This document shows, piece after piece, positions 34,579-43,518 of a stretch of DNA of 61,168 nt (position 1 is the stretch's first letter; each line of letters starts with the position of its first letter). The DNA is from Nostoc sp. JL33. GTDB lineage: Bacteria > Cyanobacteriota > Cyanobacteriia > Cyanobacteriales > Nostocaceae. A program made the position numbers and the translations under genes. The notes beneath the pieces were generated by a model that was given only the letters and a program-made list of their open reading frames with translations, did no database searches and was not told the DNA's origin. The DNA lies in NCBI RefSeq assembly GCF_017114985.1, contig NZ_JABXKP010000042.1, forward strand, positions 1-61,168. The letters are read 5' to 3'.

Positions 34579-34818
34579 TCATCCCAATTGGCTGAAGTAA
34601 ATCGTCCAAAGAATTCCAGTTACTCCAATGGCAATTAAAAGGTTAGTGAAAAATCTGCCGAATTCAATTTCTTGTCCCAGTCCCTTGTCGTCTTGACCGA
34701 CTGTGAAAAACAATGACCAGGCTTGATTTGCATTGACAATCTCAAAGTTATTGAAATCAGGTCTAAAAACAACGGTCCCAATTAAATCTTTTTTGGGGTA
34801 ATCAAAATCAGTTTTCAT
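34579..34818 (-). CDS. Small single-TM protein next to the Hli remnant
   Basis: The 79-residue protein has a soluble N-terminal part (MKTDFDYPKKDLIGTVVFRP, then NNFEIVNANQAWSLFFTVGQ) and one C-terminal transmembrane helix (FFTNLLIAIGVTGILWTIYF). It is only 60 bp downstream of the broken hli gene on the same strand, so the two were probably cotranscribed and associated with thylakoids. Family not recognised. Confidence 0.6.
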   Translation of the reverse strand: MKTDFDYPKKDLIGTVVFRPDFNNFEIVNANQAWSLFFTVGQDDKGLGQEIEFGRFFTNLLIAIGVTGILWTIYFSQLG

Positions 34819-34881
34819 AGTTTCTCTCTAAATTGTTTTGTTTGTCAAATAAGGAAAATTCCTAAATCTGAAGTGTCTTAT

Positions 34882-35094
34882 CTAAAGGCTGGTTAGCCAT
34901 CCAATCAAACCGTGTCCGGTGAAAACTTCCAAAGCGATGAGTCAGACAAAACCAATCATTGCCAAACGCCCATTCAATTTTTCGGCATATTCGGTGAAGC
35001 CTGTCCGTGGGGTTTAATCAACATAAACCTTCGGTTCAATCGCAAATCTGTTGAGTTGACCGCGTTCGTTAATCGTAAAGCCCCTATTTGTCAT
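34882..35094 (-). pseudogene. hli: High-light-inducible protein (Hli/Scp) gene with two nonsense codons
   Basis: Reads MTNRGFTINERGQLNRFAIE, then PKVYVD-TAA, TPRTGFTEYAEKLNGRLAMI, GFV-TGA, and LIALEVFTGHGLIGWLTSL with a natural TAG. This is a complete 70-codon Hli protein with the chlorophyll-binding motif E-x-x-N-G-R-x-A-M. In-frame stops sit at codon 27 (35014-35016, probably GAA to TAA) and codon 51 (34942-34944, probably TCA to TGA). A GGGAG ribosome binding site is still present. Hli proteins bind chlorophyll and carotenoid and protect under excess light; this copy cannot make a full protein. Confidence 0.9.
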
Positions 35095-35795
35095 CTTTTA
35101 CTCCCTGTTTTTGTTATCTGTAAATGAATATTAACTATTGTAAATATTTTTTACAAGTGCTTGACATAAAGATAAAGGTAGTGAAATCCGTACTAAGCAA
35201 GTAGGGTATTTTGGATTTCTGCGAGAAAATAGGCATCGCAATATACCGATTCTTACCTGAATTCTGGCTTCTGATTTTGCAATAAGCGGAAGTATTGCAG
35301 CCAACTGAGAACCGCTATGGTTCAATTAAGGATTGTTTACGGAAGTTTGATGCGTGTAGAGATGTGCGATGTCTATGCTCGATTAAGTGAATATGCACAA
35401 AAGCATCAATTGCGTTTAATCTGACTTCAGGAAAACTTATAACTCCTATAAACAGAAGTTATCAGTGTATAACTGAGAGAGTATTGCTTATTTGTAACGA
35501 AATTGTTATGTTTCTTTACATAAAGATATAAAGCAAGATAAATGCGTTAAACCACTGTTGATCAAGGCTTTGTAAATAACTAAGTACTTAAGCCTGCAAT
35601 CTGCTTTGCCGAGTATCCAAACTCAACGGCAACAAAATCGCTATGCCTTTTGGTAAAGCGATGTCTACGACGAGCTACGCATACGCAAAGACTGCTGAGT
35701 GCCTTTGTTAACAGCTAAACGCATTTCCCCTCCGTCTTTACACATTTGATTTTCAGATTCGATAGAACCGTAATTTTCTTTTGGGAATTTCTGCT
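35095..35795. other. 700-bp region upstream of ocp
   Basis: Divergent region between the Hli remnant and ocp. A 64-codon minus-strand frame overlapping it lacks any recognisable feature. Contains one dispersed palindromic motif (GCGATGTCTACGACGAGCTACGC, 35659-35681). Promoter elements for ocp probably lie in the last 300 bp but cannot be assigned. Confidence 0.5.
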
Positions 35796-36758
35796 ATGTC
35801 TTTTACCATCCAGTCGGCTCAAAGTATTTTTCCCGGCACCCTAATTGCTGACGTTGTTCCAACTGTTGTCGAATCATTCTCTCAGCTCAATGCTGAAGAT
35901 CAACTAGCATTACTCTGGTTTGCCTATACCGAGATGGGTAGAAGTATTACGGTTGCTGCTCCTGGGGCAGCCAACATGATCCTGGCGCAAGGCTTACTCG
36001 AACAAATTAAGCAGATGCCTTTTGAGGCTCAAACGCAAGTCATGTACGATTTGGCTAATCGTGCTGACACTCCCCTGTGCCGTTCCTATGCATCCTTCAC
36101 TGTCAACATCAAGTTGGGCTTCTGGTATCAGTTAGGAGAATGGATGGCTCAGGGAATCGTTGCTCCGATCCCAGAAGGTTACAAGCTTTCTCCGAAAGCT
36201 GCCGATGTGTTGCAAGCCATCCGCAATGCTGATTCCGGTCAACAAATCACCATCCTACGCAATACCGTAATTAGCATGGGATTTGACCCGAACGCTCCCG
36301 GTAGTTACAAAAAAGTCTCAGAGCCGGTGTCCCCTCCCACTGCACCAGCGTTTCGGACTAAAGTCACCATCGAGGGCATTAACAATGCTACGGTGCTGGG
36401 CTATATCAACAACATGAATGCCAATGACTTTGATGCTGCGGTTGCTCTGTTTCGTTCTGAAGGTGCCTTGCAACCTCCCTTTGAAAGACCGATTGTTGGT
36501 CAAGAGGCAATCCGCGCTTATATGCGTGAAGAATGCCAGGGTCTGAAGATGATACCAGAGCGCGGTGTATCTGAGCCAGTGGAAGATGGCTATACACAAG
36601 TTAAAGTCACAGGTAAAGTTCAAAGCCCTTGGTTCGGTGCCAGTGTGGGGATGAATATTGCATGGCGGTTTTTGCTAGATCCCCAAGGGAAAGTCTTCTT
36701 TGTAGCGATTGACTTGCTTGCTTCTCCTAAAGAACTGCTCAACCTAGCACGTAAGTAG
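35796..36758 (+). CDS. ocp: Orange carotenoid protein
   Basis: A 320-residue soluble, keto-carotenoid-binding photoprotective protein that quenches phycobilisome energy after blue-light activation. It has the N-terminal all-helical effector domain and a C-terminal NTF2-like sensor domain. The functional residues are present: Tyr44, Trp110, Arg155 and Glu246 (the interdomain salt bridge, Glu244 in Synechocystis), Tyr203 and Trp290 (carbonyl hydrogen bonds, equivalent to Tyr201/Trp288). The linker is about two residues longer than in Synechocystis OCP1, and Asp220 of that protein is Glu222 here. No fluorescence recovery protein gene is adjacent. The ATG at 35796 gives the family-typical MSFTIQSAQ; five upstream codons are ignored. 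Confidence 0.95.
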   Translation: MSFTIQSAQSIFPGTLIADVVPTVVESFSQLNAEDQLALLWFAYTEMGRSITVAAPGAANMILAQGLLEQIKQMPFEAQTQVMYDLANRADTPLCRSYASFTVNIKLGFWYQLGEWMAQGIVAPIPEGYKLSPKAADVLQAIRNADSGQQITILRNTVISMGFDPNAPGSYKKVSEPVSPPTAPAFRTKVTIEGINNATVLGYINNMNANDFDAAVALFRSEGALQPPFERPIVGQEAIRAYMREECQGLKMIPERGVSEPVEDGYTQVKVTGKVQSPWFGASVGMNIAWRFLLDPQGKVFFVAIDLLASPKELLNLARK

Positions 36759-37034
36759 AGCGCTAGATTAGTCGCCGCTTAAGCTTGGATGAGTGAAGCA
36801 GCCGCAGCTACGTCCGTCGTAGACATCGCCACTCATCCACGCTTCTTTGGGATATTCGTCCTGCGATCGCCAAAAGGTAGTTGAAAAATCTAGCTAAAAG
36901 CCTTGAAAAGCATATCTGTCATTTAGGCTTTTCTATGAATGCGTAAGTTTTATTTACTTGTTAATATTTAAATAACAATACCTCTTTGGATAGAGTTACA
37001 AGTTTTTCTATCTACCGATAGTAATAGATTATTA

Positions 37035-37727
37035 ATGACTTTTTTCAATTCCTCTGAGCCACTCCTACGTGAAAAACAGCAAGAGCTAGATTTTCAAGAT
37101 ATTCAAGGTCTAGTGTGTCTAAACTACCAAATTGGAAATTTTACCCTCTTTTCAAAGTTTTATACTCAGGTAGATCAAGCATTTATTCTCTGGGGACTAA
37201 TTTCATCTGGGATTTTCGTAACCGCCCAGTTTCTACCCATTAGTTGGAGTAGCCAAGCGATTTTGTGGTCAGTGCTTACCTTATTCGGTTCAGTCGGCAT
37301 GGTAAGTTTAACTTGGTTTTGGGCAACTGTAGAACAGCTACGCTGGGTTGTTTATTGCTGGGCGATTTTAATCCTAGTGGGTTTAATCCTGACTGATCTG
37401 AGCATTTTTTTGGGATGGGGAGAGGTCTTGATTCGTCTATGTCCACTGTGGTTAGGATTAAGTGCCATCGGCTACCTTTGCACGGGGGTAGGAATGCGTT
37501 CACGCACATTTGTTCTGATGGGGTTTATTCATTTGCTAGGAATCTTAGTTTTACCCTACTGCGGTGTCATGCAGTTTCTCTCAACCGGGCTAATTATAAG
37601 CGTTAGTTTACTGTTACTAGCGGAATTACAGTGGGATATGCAATCCTCAAGTGATTACAACGAATTAACACCAGAACAAAAGCAGTTCAACCAAGCACAG
37701 TCCCAACGTCGTCAAATGAGCAACTAA
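37035..37727 (+). CDS. Multi-TM membrane protein downstream of ocp
   Basis: The 230-residue product has a soluble N-terminus with LLREKQQELDFQDIQGLV, then about six or seven hydrophobic helices, and a polar Gln-rich C-terminus (ELTPEQKQFNQAQSQRRQ). I do not recognise a named domain. Being next to ocp on the same strand (276-bp gap) suggests a link to photoprotection, but this is contextual only. Confidence 0.6.
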   Translation: MTFFNSSEPLLREKQQELDFQDIQGLVCLNYQIGNFTLFSKFYTQVDQAFILWGLISSGIFVTAQFLPISWSSQAILWSVLTLFGSVGMVSLTWFWATVEQLRWVVYCWAILILVGLILTDLSIFLGWGEVLIRLCPLWLGLSAIGYLCTGVGMRSRTFVLMGFIHLLGILVLPYCGVMQFLSTGLIISVSLLLLAELQWDMQSSSDYNELTPEQKQFNQAQSQRRQMSN

Positions 37728-38172
37728 CAATTCAAAAATAAACAATTAAAATATTACTTTAGATAGGCTTGTATAACGAATATAGCTCTCTCCCTTGGCT
37801 ACTTAGTATTCCTACCCTAGAGTGAGGGTTTTCACCCAACTGTTAGCTATTCTTATAAATGAAAACAAACAACATTGTATGGGTGTTATGCCGCTGTGAC
37901 CCATTATCAGACATCGAAGGAGAGCGATCGCAGATGTTTGAACAGTGTAAATCAATCAAAGGCGAACAGTGTAAATCAATCAAAGGCATTGACGGTGTGG
38001 AGTTTTTATCGCTTCCTCCACTTTATTATCACCAAGGGAAGGTTAAATTCTTCATCAGAGCGGTCTAAGGTGGTAAACGCATTGTGTCTTTTAAATTGCA
38101 ACTTAATTATGACGATCTAATCTCCTTAATTCATTTTGAAGTAAGGAGATTTGACTATGACAGCTACTGCAA
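37728..38172. other. Intergenic stretch containing a 24-bp direct repeat
   Basis: Overlapping short frames here are low in complexity and probably not genes. The only clear structure is the exact 24-bp tandem duplication at 37940-37987. Confidence 0.5.
37940..37987 (+). repeat. Exact 24-bp tandem duplication
   Basis: GAACAGTGTAAATCAATCAA followed by AGGC occurs twice in direct succession. The duplication is recent, since both copies are identical; frame-neutral (24 = 8 codons). Confidence 0.9.
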
Positions 38173-38628
38173 CTATCTGTTAGCTGGCGTTTGTGTGTCA
38201 AAATATTCACGCCAACGACTAATTTTACCATCCCTGAAATCTAGGACAATTACATCATCAGCTTTATTACGACGACCTGTCGCCTTTTCCGTATCTTCGT
38301 AGTGCCATTCTACTGCTGCCTGATTTGCTCCAACGATAATCCGGTGGATGTCTATATTGACATCTGAATACTGTTGTTTAAAATGGGTAACTTCTTCTCG
38401 AATTCTTTCTTGCCCCCGCCAGGATTGACCAGGTACGATTAGTTCCCCATCAACTGTAAATAACTGTGCAAGAGCATCGACATCTTGAGCAACCCATGCA
38501 TCTTTAGCTTTTTCTATTAATATCTGAATATCTTCTTGGTTCATAGACTCACTGGCAAATAAAGGTGTGCTAAAAGTTAAGCTAACAAATATAGTTCCTA
38601 ATACTAGCCATCGAGACAACCAAAGCAT
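38173..38628 (-). CDS. Secreted NTF2-like / SnoaL-like protein
   Basis: The 151-residue protein has a signal peptide (LVLGTIFVSLTFSTPLFA) and a mature NTF2-like fold: helix IQILIEKAKDAWVAQDVDAL, then ALAQLFTVDGELIVPG and strands IHRIIVGANQAAVEWHY and DFRDGKISRWREYFD. Such domains bind small ligands or act as isomerase-like enzymes, here in the periplasm. It is the downstream neighbour of the Argonaute gene on the same strand, but separated by 118 bp and not obviously cotranscribed. Confidence 0.8.
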   Translation of the reverse strand: MLWLSRWLVLGTIFVSLTFSTPLFASESMNQEDIQILIEKAKDAWVAQDVDALAQLFTVDGELIVPGQSWRGQERIREEVTHFKQQYSDVNIDIHRIIVGANQAAVEWHYEDTEKATGRRNKADDVIVLDFRDGKISRWREYFDTQTPANR

Positions 38629-38746
38629 CTAGATTTTTCTACCCTCTAAATTATCAAGGCATAGAGCATTAGTAAGATTTAACCTCGCTCTTGCAAAAAA
38701 TTAGGTTTTGATTGGATGCAGAATGTCTGTAGCATTGATGTTAATT

Positions 38747-41017
38747 CTACAACCAAAACTGGCGATCGCCTTCCACTGTACCTGGAGCAATTCCTTGTAA
38801 CCGCCGATAAGCTATTTTGTCAGAACCGTATAATGGGACGGGTAAGCGAGGTTCTTTCAACGCTCCGTGATGTAGCAATGTCAGTTTAAGTGTAGCTTCT
38901 ATTATACTTTCAATTGATACTTGCTGTTCATGTTCAGGATCGGGAATAACCTTTAAACGCAGAGGATAAGGTAAACCCATTTTCTCAGACTTAACTTCAG
39001 TAGTGACTAAAATTACTTCATACGGCGATAAGCGAAGAGCTAACCCTTTAGTTGGTGCTGTCACTACAGACTGCTGAAATTTATATAGTCGTGGAATCTG
39101 AGATTTTACACACTCTACCAAAATAAACTTTGAACCAATAACTTTTGCTCTTTCTCTTAAATTCTTTATTTCATCACCACAAAAACGTCCATCACGGTAA
39201 ATTAGTACAGTTTTTTGTCTTAATTCAGCAGATGGTAGAAACCTCTCTAGTGTTCGTTTATCAATTGTTTCACCCTCGGTTAAAGCATCTTCCAGTCGAT
39301 AACGAATAAACTCTCCTCGCTTGTCATAGAGACGCACACTCGCACAGACATTTCTACTTCCGATTCCCTTCTTTTTAGAAATTCGGGAAACATCAAAGCC
39401 GATGAAATAATCAGCAATTTCTAAAGGTTCAGCTAAAATAAAGGGTAAGTTTCCTAATTTTGCGAGAATTCCTGGAATTACCTGGTTAAGGATATTGCCA
39501 TAATTGCTGGTATTTTTTAATGTATCTTCATAAATTACTTGACTAGCAATTTCACGCCGGAGTAAGCGTGAAGAAATAAAAGAATAAAAGCTACCATCAT
39601 CAGTATTATCAGCATGGCGATCGCTCTGAGGTAAAAATGTCAAAACAATATCAGTAGGAATCGCCATTAATTCATTAATAGCGTGTTCAGCTTTTTCTCT
39701 ATCATCAGAGATACTTGAACTACTTACTGATACACTAACTCGATGAACAATTATGCTTTCAAACCCATAGTCTTTTAGACGTTTCTGAACTTCCCTGATA
39801 AAAGGATCTACCTTCAAATCACAAAGTTTCAAAGCTGCAATCCGAATCGGTCTTGCTTTATCTTCATATTGAAATTGACGACGATAAACGCCTGCTTTTG
39901 ATAGTCCTTTAAGAACATCTCCTCTCCTACTAATAAAATTTTGACCAGATTTATCCTTTCCAAATAAAAGTTGAGTATCTTCAAGCTTAAATTTTAGTGG
40001 TAAGAATAATTCAGAGCAATTGCCACTCTTTCTACTATTAATACAGTTTTCTGATAATACAAATCCATAAATACTTAGAGCTAGTGCGGCTTCTTTTTTG
40101 TATGAAGCCAAACTATTTTGCCGCTCTTGATAAGGAATCTTAGCTTCTTTGAGTAAATCCCCATAGTTTACATCAAATCGTTTGGCAGTATCCTCTGTGA
40201 TACAGGGAATAAGAGCAGCCATTGCATAAGGATACAATTTTTTATTCTTACCAAACTGCACAACTACAACAGGTTGATCTTTAGGTGCTTCACGAATAGC
40301 GATTTCACTGGTTGATGCAGGCTTATAGTCGAGTAATTCTTCTTCACGCTCACCAATAGTTCCTTCAATATCTACAATAGTAGCTGAACTATTCTTTTCA
40401 ATATCTCGAACATTTAAACCAATTAATAAATCTCTTGGATTTTGTCTATAAGGATGATTTTCGTAGAATTCAGACAATTTTCCTTTAAATACAAAAGAAC
40501 TCCGAACGGTTATAGCAATAGCTGGGTGTGAAATATTTTTAATTTCAATTGCTTCTGCCCAAAATTTTGCTTCTCGCCTAACTTCAATATTGTTAAATGG
40601 AATAGTAAAATATGAAAATGGTCGTCTAATTTTTAATATTCTTATAGCTAGTTCAGAAAGGATATCAGCAGATATCTGTGGTTGGCTTACCCATTGGATT
40701 GAATAATAGCGATCGCCAATATCTTTTTTCAATTCCTCTTGAATTACTGTTAAAGCTTTTCGCCATTCATCTAAACTTGGCATTGCTTGATCAGGTTTAG
40801 CTAAAACCCAGAAATTTCCATCTGCAAAGATGGCCATAATATCAGGAAATTTCTGACTGAAGCGCCAACTTAAACGATTTCCTATTTCAGTATCTACTCT
40901 GGGAGTCAGTCGAAAGCAAATTAAGTTAGGTTGAGGAATATTTAGTAAAAATATCTCTGCCAAAAATATTGGGGATATATTATTTTTTAAGGGGGATTGA
41001 AGCACACCAGCAGTCAT
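38747..41017 (-). CDS. ago: Long prokaryotic Argonaute with complete catalytic tetrad
   Basis: The 756-residue protein has the layout of long pAgos: N-terminal and PAZ-like region (1-350), MID and PIWI domains (about 390-756). The PIWI tetrad is complete. Asp542 lies in FDVSR, the glutamate finger is Glu581 or Glu583 in LTEGETIDK, Asp609 lies in YRDGRF, and Asp733 is in [15 protein letters not shown]. The 67-residue spacing between the first two aspartates agrees with active pAgos. The MID 5'-phosphate pocket region contains [12 protein letters not shown], like the family's IPSQ motif. pAgos use short guides to cleave invading nucleic acid. The ATG overlaps the upstream nuclease stop by four bases (ATGA), so the two are translationally coupled. 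Confidence 0.92.
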   Translation of the reverse strand: MTAGVLQSPLKNNISPIFLAEIFLLNIPQPNLICFRLTPRVDTEIGNRLSWRFSQKFPDIMAIFADGNFWVLAKPDQAMPSLDEWRKALTVIQEELKKDIGDRYYSIQWVSQPQISADILSELAIRILKIRRPFSYFTIPFNNIEVRREAKFWAEAIEIKNISHPAIAITVRSSFVFKGKLSEFYENHPYRQNPRDLLIGLNVRDIEKNSSATIVDIEGTIGEREEELLDYKPASTSEIAIREAPKDQPVVVVQFGKNKKLYPYAMAALIPCITEDTAKRFDVNYGDLLKEAKIPYQERQNSLASYKKEAALALSIYGFVLSENCINSRKSGNCSELFLPLKFKLEDTQLLFGKDKSGQNFISRRGDVLKGLSKAGVYRRQFQYEDKARPIRIAALKLCDLKVDPFIREVQKRLKDYGFESIIVHRVSVSVSSSSISDDREKAEHAINELMAIPTDIVLTFLPQSDRHADNTDDGSFYSFISSRLLRREIASQVIYEDTLKNTSNYGNILNQVIPGILAKLGNLPFILAEPLEIADYFIGFDVSRISKKKGIGSRNVCASVRLYDKRGEFIRYRLEDALTEGETIDKRTLERFLPSAELRQKTVLIYRDGRFCGDEIKNLRERAKVIGSKFILVECVKSQIPRLYKFQQSVVTAPTKGLALRLSPYEVILVTTEVKSEKMGLPYPLRLKVIPDPEHEQQVSIESIIEATLKLTLLHHGALKEPRLPVPLYGSDKIAYRRLQGIAPGTVEGDRQFWL

Positions 41018-41835
41018 GTAGAAACCTCTAATATAGTAAATTCACAAATTGAGTTAAACGGACAGTAGCGACAACTTACACCCGGGTTTTGGGGAAATAT
41101 TTGACTGAAATCAGCAGAATTTTTACGGTAGCGTCTCAAATCTTCTTGATGTCGTTGAGCTATTAAAGCGAGTTCTATCTGAAAAGCCTTAAGAGTGTTA
41201 GATGTTGCACTGATAGGTTCTGACCAGTTACCATTTTCTAAGTTATAAAAAGACGCTACTGCTTTTTGCTGGGGGTATCGGTAACTAGCAGCTAGTAAAT
41301 AAATATACCCTTGCCGCCGATCAAAATCAGAGTGACCAGTTTTGAAATCTAAAATGTGCAAAGTATCATCTTCTTCGGCAAAAATACAGTCAATCGCAGC
41401 ATAGAAGTTAAAAGACTGATTACCTTGCTTAATCAAAATTGGTTCTGGAAAACCCTCATCACCTCGGCTAAGTTGAATAATTTTCTTCTCAGCAAGAATT
41501 GGATTTTGCTGGTAGTTTGTCAGTATCTGAAATACTCGCTGCTGAACCAAATCTGACTCTTTCCGCAATTCCAGAATCTCTATCAATTTTTCTACAGCGT
41601 CTTCTTGATGTAACATCGGGGAGTTTTCATGAAACTCATAAACTCCCTTTTGTGCTAGTAATCCAATTCGCACAGGAGTGCTATCACTTGCCAAGATTGC
41701 TGCAACCGCAGGTTCTTGCGATCGCGCTTTTGTAAAACCTCGTTTCATGTCACAGTGTAAGTGTTCTTTCCCTATTGGCGGGGAAAATTGCAACCATAAG
41801 TTGTAGCTGGCAAATGGTAGCCAATTTTGGCTCAT
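41014..41835 (-). CDS. Fe-S RecB/Cas4-like nuclease partner of Argonaute
   Basis: The product has 273 residues from the ATG at 41835 (a TTG at 41844 would add three). The nuclease core is [10 protein letters not shown] followed by HILDFKTG, i.e. Asp and D-x-K of the PD-(D/E)XK fold, then [11 protein letters not shown] (Q-x3-Y motif IV). One cysteine near the N-terminus (Cys31 counted from the TTG) and three near the end ([10 protein letters not shown]) would hold a 4Fe-4S cluster, as in Cas4 and AddB. Similar nucleases accompany long pAgos and may make guides or resect ends. Overlaps the Argonaute start by four bases. Confidence 0.85.
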   Translation of the reverse strand: MSQNWLPFASYNLWLQFSPPIGKEHLHCDMKRGFTKARSQEPAVAAILASDSTPVRIGLLAQKGVYEFHENSPMLHQEDAVEKLIEILELRKESDLVQQRVFQILTNYQQNPILAEKKIIQLSRGDEGFPEPILIKQGNQSFNFYAAIDCIFAEEDDTLHILDFKTGHSDFDRRQGYIYLLAASYRYPQQKAVASFYNLENGNWSEPISATSNTLKAFQIELALIAQRHQEDLRRYRKNSADFSQIFPQNPGVSCRYCPFNSICEFTILEVST

Positions 41836-41872
41836 TGATGTCAAGTTCCAGAATTTAGCAGAGAAAAAAGTT

Positions 41873-42045
41873 TTACTTGGTTAGGATTTCGTAGATTGCT
41901 GTATATACATCAATCTCGGTGGCGATTTCCAAGGTATGCAAGCCTTCTAGCATCTGTTCCGCAGCTTTTATGAGTTGTGGATTGCGGGTAAAGGTCTACC
42001 AACGGAGAAACTTAGTTGTTCAGGGTTCAACGATTGTTTATTCAT
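41873..42045 (-). pseudogene. Frameshifted 57-codon gene heading the Argonaute operon
   Basis: ATG at 42045 opens MNKQSLNPEQLSFSVGRPLP and soon stops. Restoring one base would continue as RNPQLIKAAEQMLEGLHTLE and then [17 protein letters not shown] to TAA at 41873-41875. The total length is 173 bp, one short of 58 codons, so a single-base loss fits. It is 28-37 bp upstream of the nuclease gene and on the same strand, so probably a former first gene of the operon or a small regulator. Sequencing error is possible. Confidence 0.55.
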
Positions 42046-42141
42046 ATTTTTGCTCTTGTGTAACGGAATTGGACTCAACGAACATCAGTATAGCCGCCTG
42101 AATTGCTATATAATTTCAACAAGGCAAGATATAAGTTGTTT

Positions 42142-42228
42142 AGTATTGAATCATATTATTCAACTTGTAGTAATTTTGTCAACTACATAATTAATAATAA
42201 AATTATGTTGATTTATATATTCAATACT
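42142..42228. promoter_or_regulatory. Inverted repeats between Argonaute operon and XRE-ImmA gene
   Basis: AGTATTGAAT (42142-42151) has an exact inverse at 42219-42228 (ATTCAATACT). A tighter dyad TTGAAT-N6-ATTCAA lies at 42146-42163. These sit in the divergent promoter region and are candidate operators for the XRE protein; not tested. Confidence 0.35.
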
Positions 42229-42394
42229 GGTACTATTTATCTATGAGTGATTCAAAGGCTAAAAATTTTGGGTGACTTATAGCCCAGCGACTCCTGAAAA
42301 GCTTTTTAAAATAAGGCTTTCAGCCTACTATGACTCAAACCGATAGAAGGTTTATTATTATGTATGCTTCAGGAAATGCGTTAGGCAGTTGAAT

Positions 42395-43495
42395 ATGATT
42401 ATGGATAAACAAGAGAGTCAGAGTTTTGGCAGGTGTATTTGGCAAGCCCGTAGAAAGAAGGGATTAAGTCAGCGTGAGCTAGCAGTAAAGGTAGGGGTGG
42501 ACTACACCTATTTGTCCAAACTAGAAAACGACCACGTTGAGCCAAGCGAGAAGGTGATCCGTTCGCTAGCAGAACATCTTAGTTTGAATGCACAGGAGCT
42601 GATGTATCTAGCTGGACGCATGACTCAAAATGACTCGGAAGCTTTTGAGAACATGGTTAAGGCTAACTACAAAGAAATGCCTGCTTTATTTCGTCGAATG
42701 AGGGAAAGTCCGGGTATTGATTCTTTAGTTAAAGCAAGAGATGAGCAAATTGTAAGATTACAAAAAGAAAATGCGGAGTTGAGAACTAAAGTAGAAAAGC
42801 TTCAAAAAAAACTTACCTTATTCAAGCCTTACATTTTTTACTCTCAAGAGGAGATAGAAAGGAAAGCTAATGAAATCTTACAGCAGATGCAAAGTTTACA
42901 TAATGATGCCGCTAAAATACCAATTGATGCTACTAGAGTATGTGATTATTTGAATTTAAGCGTTGATATTGGGGAAATCTTGCCTGATGAACATGGGTTA
43001 ATAGTAGCTAAAATTTTACCATTAGAAAGAAGAATACTGGTAAATTCAGGTCTTCCAGAAATGCTAGGGACTTTTGAAGAGTTTACAATTGCCCACGAAA
43101 TAGGTCACTGGGTACTTCATATTAACCAAGAAGATAGTGAGATTTTATCAGAAGAAATTAACGGAAATAGTGATGATGAAAATCAAGTAATTTTATTCCT
43201 ATGTCGTAGTGCTAGTAGCCCAATTGATAAATTTGAAGCATTTGAGTGGCAAGCTCAGTATTTTGCTAGTTGTCTATTAATGCCTCGTTACGTTCTACAA
43301 GAATTATGTAAAGAACGTGATTTAACTAATTGGAGCCACCTTTATGCAATCACAAAGGAGCTTGGTGTAACAACATCCAGTCTTATTTATCGTTTGCAAA
43401 ATCTAGGTTGGATTTATATACCTAAAGGTTCTAAGCAAATCTATCCCGGAAAAATAGAATTAGAGCCTAAGCAGCCAAGAATGTATTATTTATGA
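42395..43495 (+). CDS. XRE regulator - ImmA/IrrE metallopeptidase fusion
   Basis: The N-terminal HTH-XRE (about residues 15-65; ARRKKGLSQRELAVKVGVDY) is followed by a coiled coil (KARDEQIVRLQKENAELRTK). The C-terminal M78/ImmA peptidase domain has the zinc motif HEIGHWVLH (around residue 235) and a downstream QAQYFASCLLMPR helix. Such proteins bind DNA and are cleaved, or cleave a partner repressor, during stress or prophage induction. It is divergent from the Argonaute operon. ATGs at 42395 and 42401 are both possible, and the annotated TTG is unnecessary. The gene is followed by a second ImmA protein. Confidence 0.88.
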   Translation: MIMDKQESQSFGRCIWQARRKKGLSQRELAVKVGVDYTYLSKLENDHVEPSEKVIRSLAEHLSLNAQELMYLAGRMTQNDSEAFENMVKANYKEMPALFRRMRESPGIDSLVKARDEQIVRLQKENAELRTKVEKLQKKLTLFKPYIFYSQEEIERKANEILQQMQSLHNDAAKIPIDATRVCDYLNLSVDIGEILPDEHGLIVAKILPLERRILVNSGLPEMLGTFEEFTIAHEIGHWVLHINQEDSEILSEEINGNSDDENQVILFLCRSASSPIDKFEAFEWQAQYFASCLLMPRYVLQELCKERDLTNWSHLYAITKELGVTTSSLIYRLQNLGWIYIPKGSKQIYPGKIELEPKQPRMYYL

Positions 43496-43518
43496 GGAAA
43501 AAGTGAGGAAAAAATAAC

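Noticed and set aside
37859..38068. Short overlapping frames around a 24-bp duplication
   Set aside because: Low-complexity sequence produced by the tandem duplication; two frames compete and neither has a ribosome binding site.
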